Part shown: piece after piece, positions 5,631 to 6,276 of the stretch | Layout of the letters: each line of letters opens with the position of its first letter | Numbering within the stretch: position 1 is the stretch's first letter | Assembly (NCBI GenBank): GCA_946886245.1 | Contig: CAMPIF010000271.1 | Coordinates: forward strand, 1 to 6,276 | Length of the DNA stretch: 6,276 bases | Origin: Ectopseudomonas composti | Lineage (GTDB): Bacteria > Pseudomonadota > Gammaproteobacteria > Pseudomonadales > Pseudomonadaceae | Direction of reading: 5' to 3' | The notes under the pieces: generated by a model | What the model saw: the letters and a program-made list of their open reading frames with translations, nothing else | Databases searched by the model: none | What the model was told of the DNA's origin: nothing | Translations under genes and position numbers: made by a program

Positions 5631-6276
5631 TCAGCGCCAGCTCAGAATCGGCCAGCCGGCCTGTTCGGCATGGGCGCGCAGAGTCGGGTCGGGATTGACG
5701 GTGAAGGGTTTGTCCACCCGTTGCAGCAGCGGCAGATCGTTGCGCGAGTCGGAATAGAAGCTGGCACCGGCCAGGCTTTCGTCCTGCTCGGCGAGCCAGG
5801 CGTTCAGTCGGGTGACCTTGCCCTCACGGTAGGTCAGCACGCCCTGGGTGCGGCCAGTATAGAAACCGTGTTGCTGCTCCAGGTCGATGGCCAGCACCTC
5901 ATCGATGCCAAAGCGTTCGGCGATGGCGCTGACCAGAAAATGCGCCGATGCCGATATCACCAGCAGGCGGTCGCCGGCGGCGCGGTGTGCCGCCAGCGTA
6001 CGACTGGCGTCGCTGTAGAAGATCGGCTCGATCACGTCCTCGACGAAGGGCTCGACCACATGGGCGACTTCCTCGGGCGTACGGCCAACCAGCGGCGACA
6101 GGGTGAAGGCCATGTAGTCTTCCATGGCCAGGGTGCCGGCGGCGTACTGGCGCATCAGCTCCTGTTCGTGGGCGAGGAAGGAGTCGCCATCGGCCCAGCC
6201 GATCTTCACCATTTCCTGGCTCCACAGGCTGGCGCAGTCGCCGTGGATCAGGGTCTCGTCGAGATCGAAGATCGCC
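5631..6276 (-). CDS. HAD-superfamily subfamily IB phosphatase, 5' end just outside the window
   Basis: The frame ends with TGA at 5631 and is open to the right edge, with 214 residues visible. It begins AIFDLDETLIHGDCASLW, so only the start codon and a very few residues are missing; total length near 217 fits the SerB-like HAD-IB family. Numbering the visible residues, motif I is DLDET (4-8; D4 nucleophile, D6 acid/base), motif II is LLVISAS (104-110), the motif III lysine is in REGKVTRL (K153), and motif IV is YSDSRND (D176, D180, Mg ligands). The helical cap lies at about 15-85. The reaction is Mg-dependent phosphomonoester hydrolysis in the cytoplasm. The substrate is not readable from sequence. 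As I recall, the P. aeruginosa family member PA0335 has been reported as a histidinol-phosphate phosphatase, which makes histidine synthesis a candidate role; phosphoserine is an alternative. Its promoter lies outside the window. It is convergent with the LysR gene. Confidence 0.9.
   Translation of the reverse strand, partial: AIFDLDETLIHGDCASLWSQEMVKIGWADGDSFLAHEQELMRQYAAGTLAMEDYMAFTLSPLVGRTPEEVAHVVEPFVEDVIEPIFYSDASRTLAAHRAAGDRLLVISASAHFLVSAIAERFGIDEVLAIDLEQQHGFYTGRTQGVLTYREGKVTRLNAWLAEQDESLAGASFYSDSRNDLPLLQRVDKPFTVNPDPTLRAHAEQAGWPILSWR

Overview
The window reads like chromosomal DNA of a Pseudomonas-type gammaproteobacterium. It is GC-rich with strongly GC-ending codons, has tightly packed genes and good Shine-Dalgarno sequences, and each protein looks like a family common in Pseudomonas. 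The species assignment is inference; no rRNA or other diagnostic marker is present.

Region 1 (1-3620) is a siderophore-uptake type module. Two minus-strand genes form a translationally coupled operon. The first encodes a 662-residue TonB-dependent outer-membrane receptor resembling the FyuA (yersiniabactin/pesticin) branch. The second is the start of a SAM-dependent methyltransferase whose catalytic part lies beyond the left edge. The receptor's TGA and the methyltransferase's ATG share four bases (ATGA). Divergent from them is an AraC-family regulator of the PchR/YbtA type. The 176-bp gap between the divergent starts holds a good Fur-box match (13 of 15 to the 7-1-7 consensus), partly overlapped by a perfect 12-bp palindrome and framed by an ATGATA/TATCAT inverted repeat. 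The expected logic is Fur repression when iron is plentiful, plus activation by the AraC protein when the cognate (possibly foreign) chelator has entered. The methyltransferase is the least expected member.

Region 2 (3621-5545) is a purine-nitrogen module. A bicupin (S)-ureidoglycine aminohydrolase (AllE/UGlyAH), with its Glu-His-His-Gln metal site visible, is divergent from a LysR-type regulator. They share a 143-bp intergenic region, so the LysR protein probably controls the enzyme gene. The leader of the enzyme gene contains a GC-rich hairpin.

Region 3 (5546-6276) starts with a GC-rich convergent spacer containing nested inverted repeats of REP-like appearance. It is followed by a minus-strand HAD-superfamily subfamily IB phosphatase, cut only at its extreme N-terminus by the right edge.

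The three regions look functionally independent, with convergent boundaries at 3621-3704 and 5546-5630. I see no tRNA or rRNA genes, CRISPR array, insertion sequence, integrase or phage gene. The most unusual feature is the Fur/AraC-controlled coupling of a FyuA-like receptor to a small-molecule methyltransferase. It may be a variant siderophore-uptake or modification system, but its substrate cannot be read from this window.
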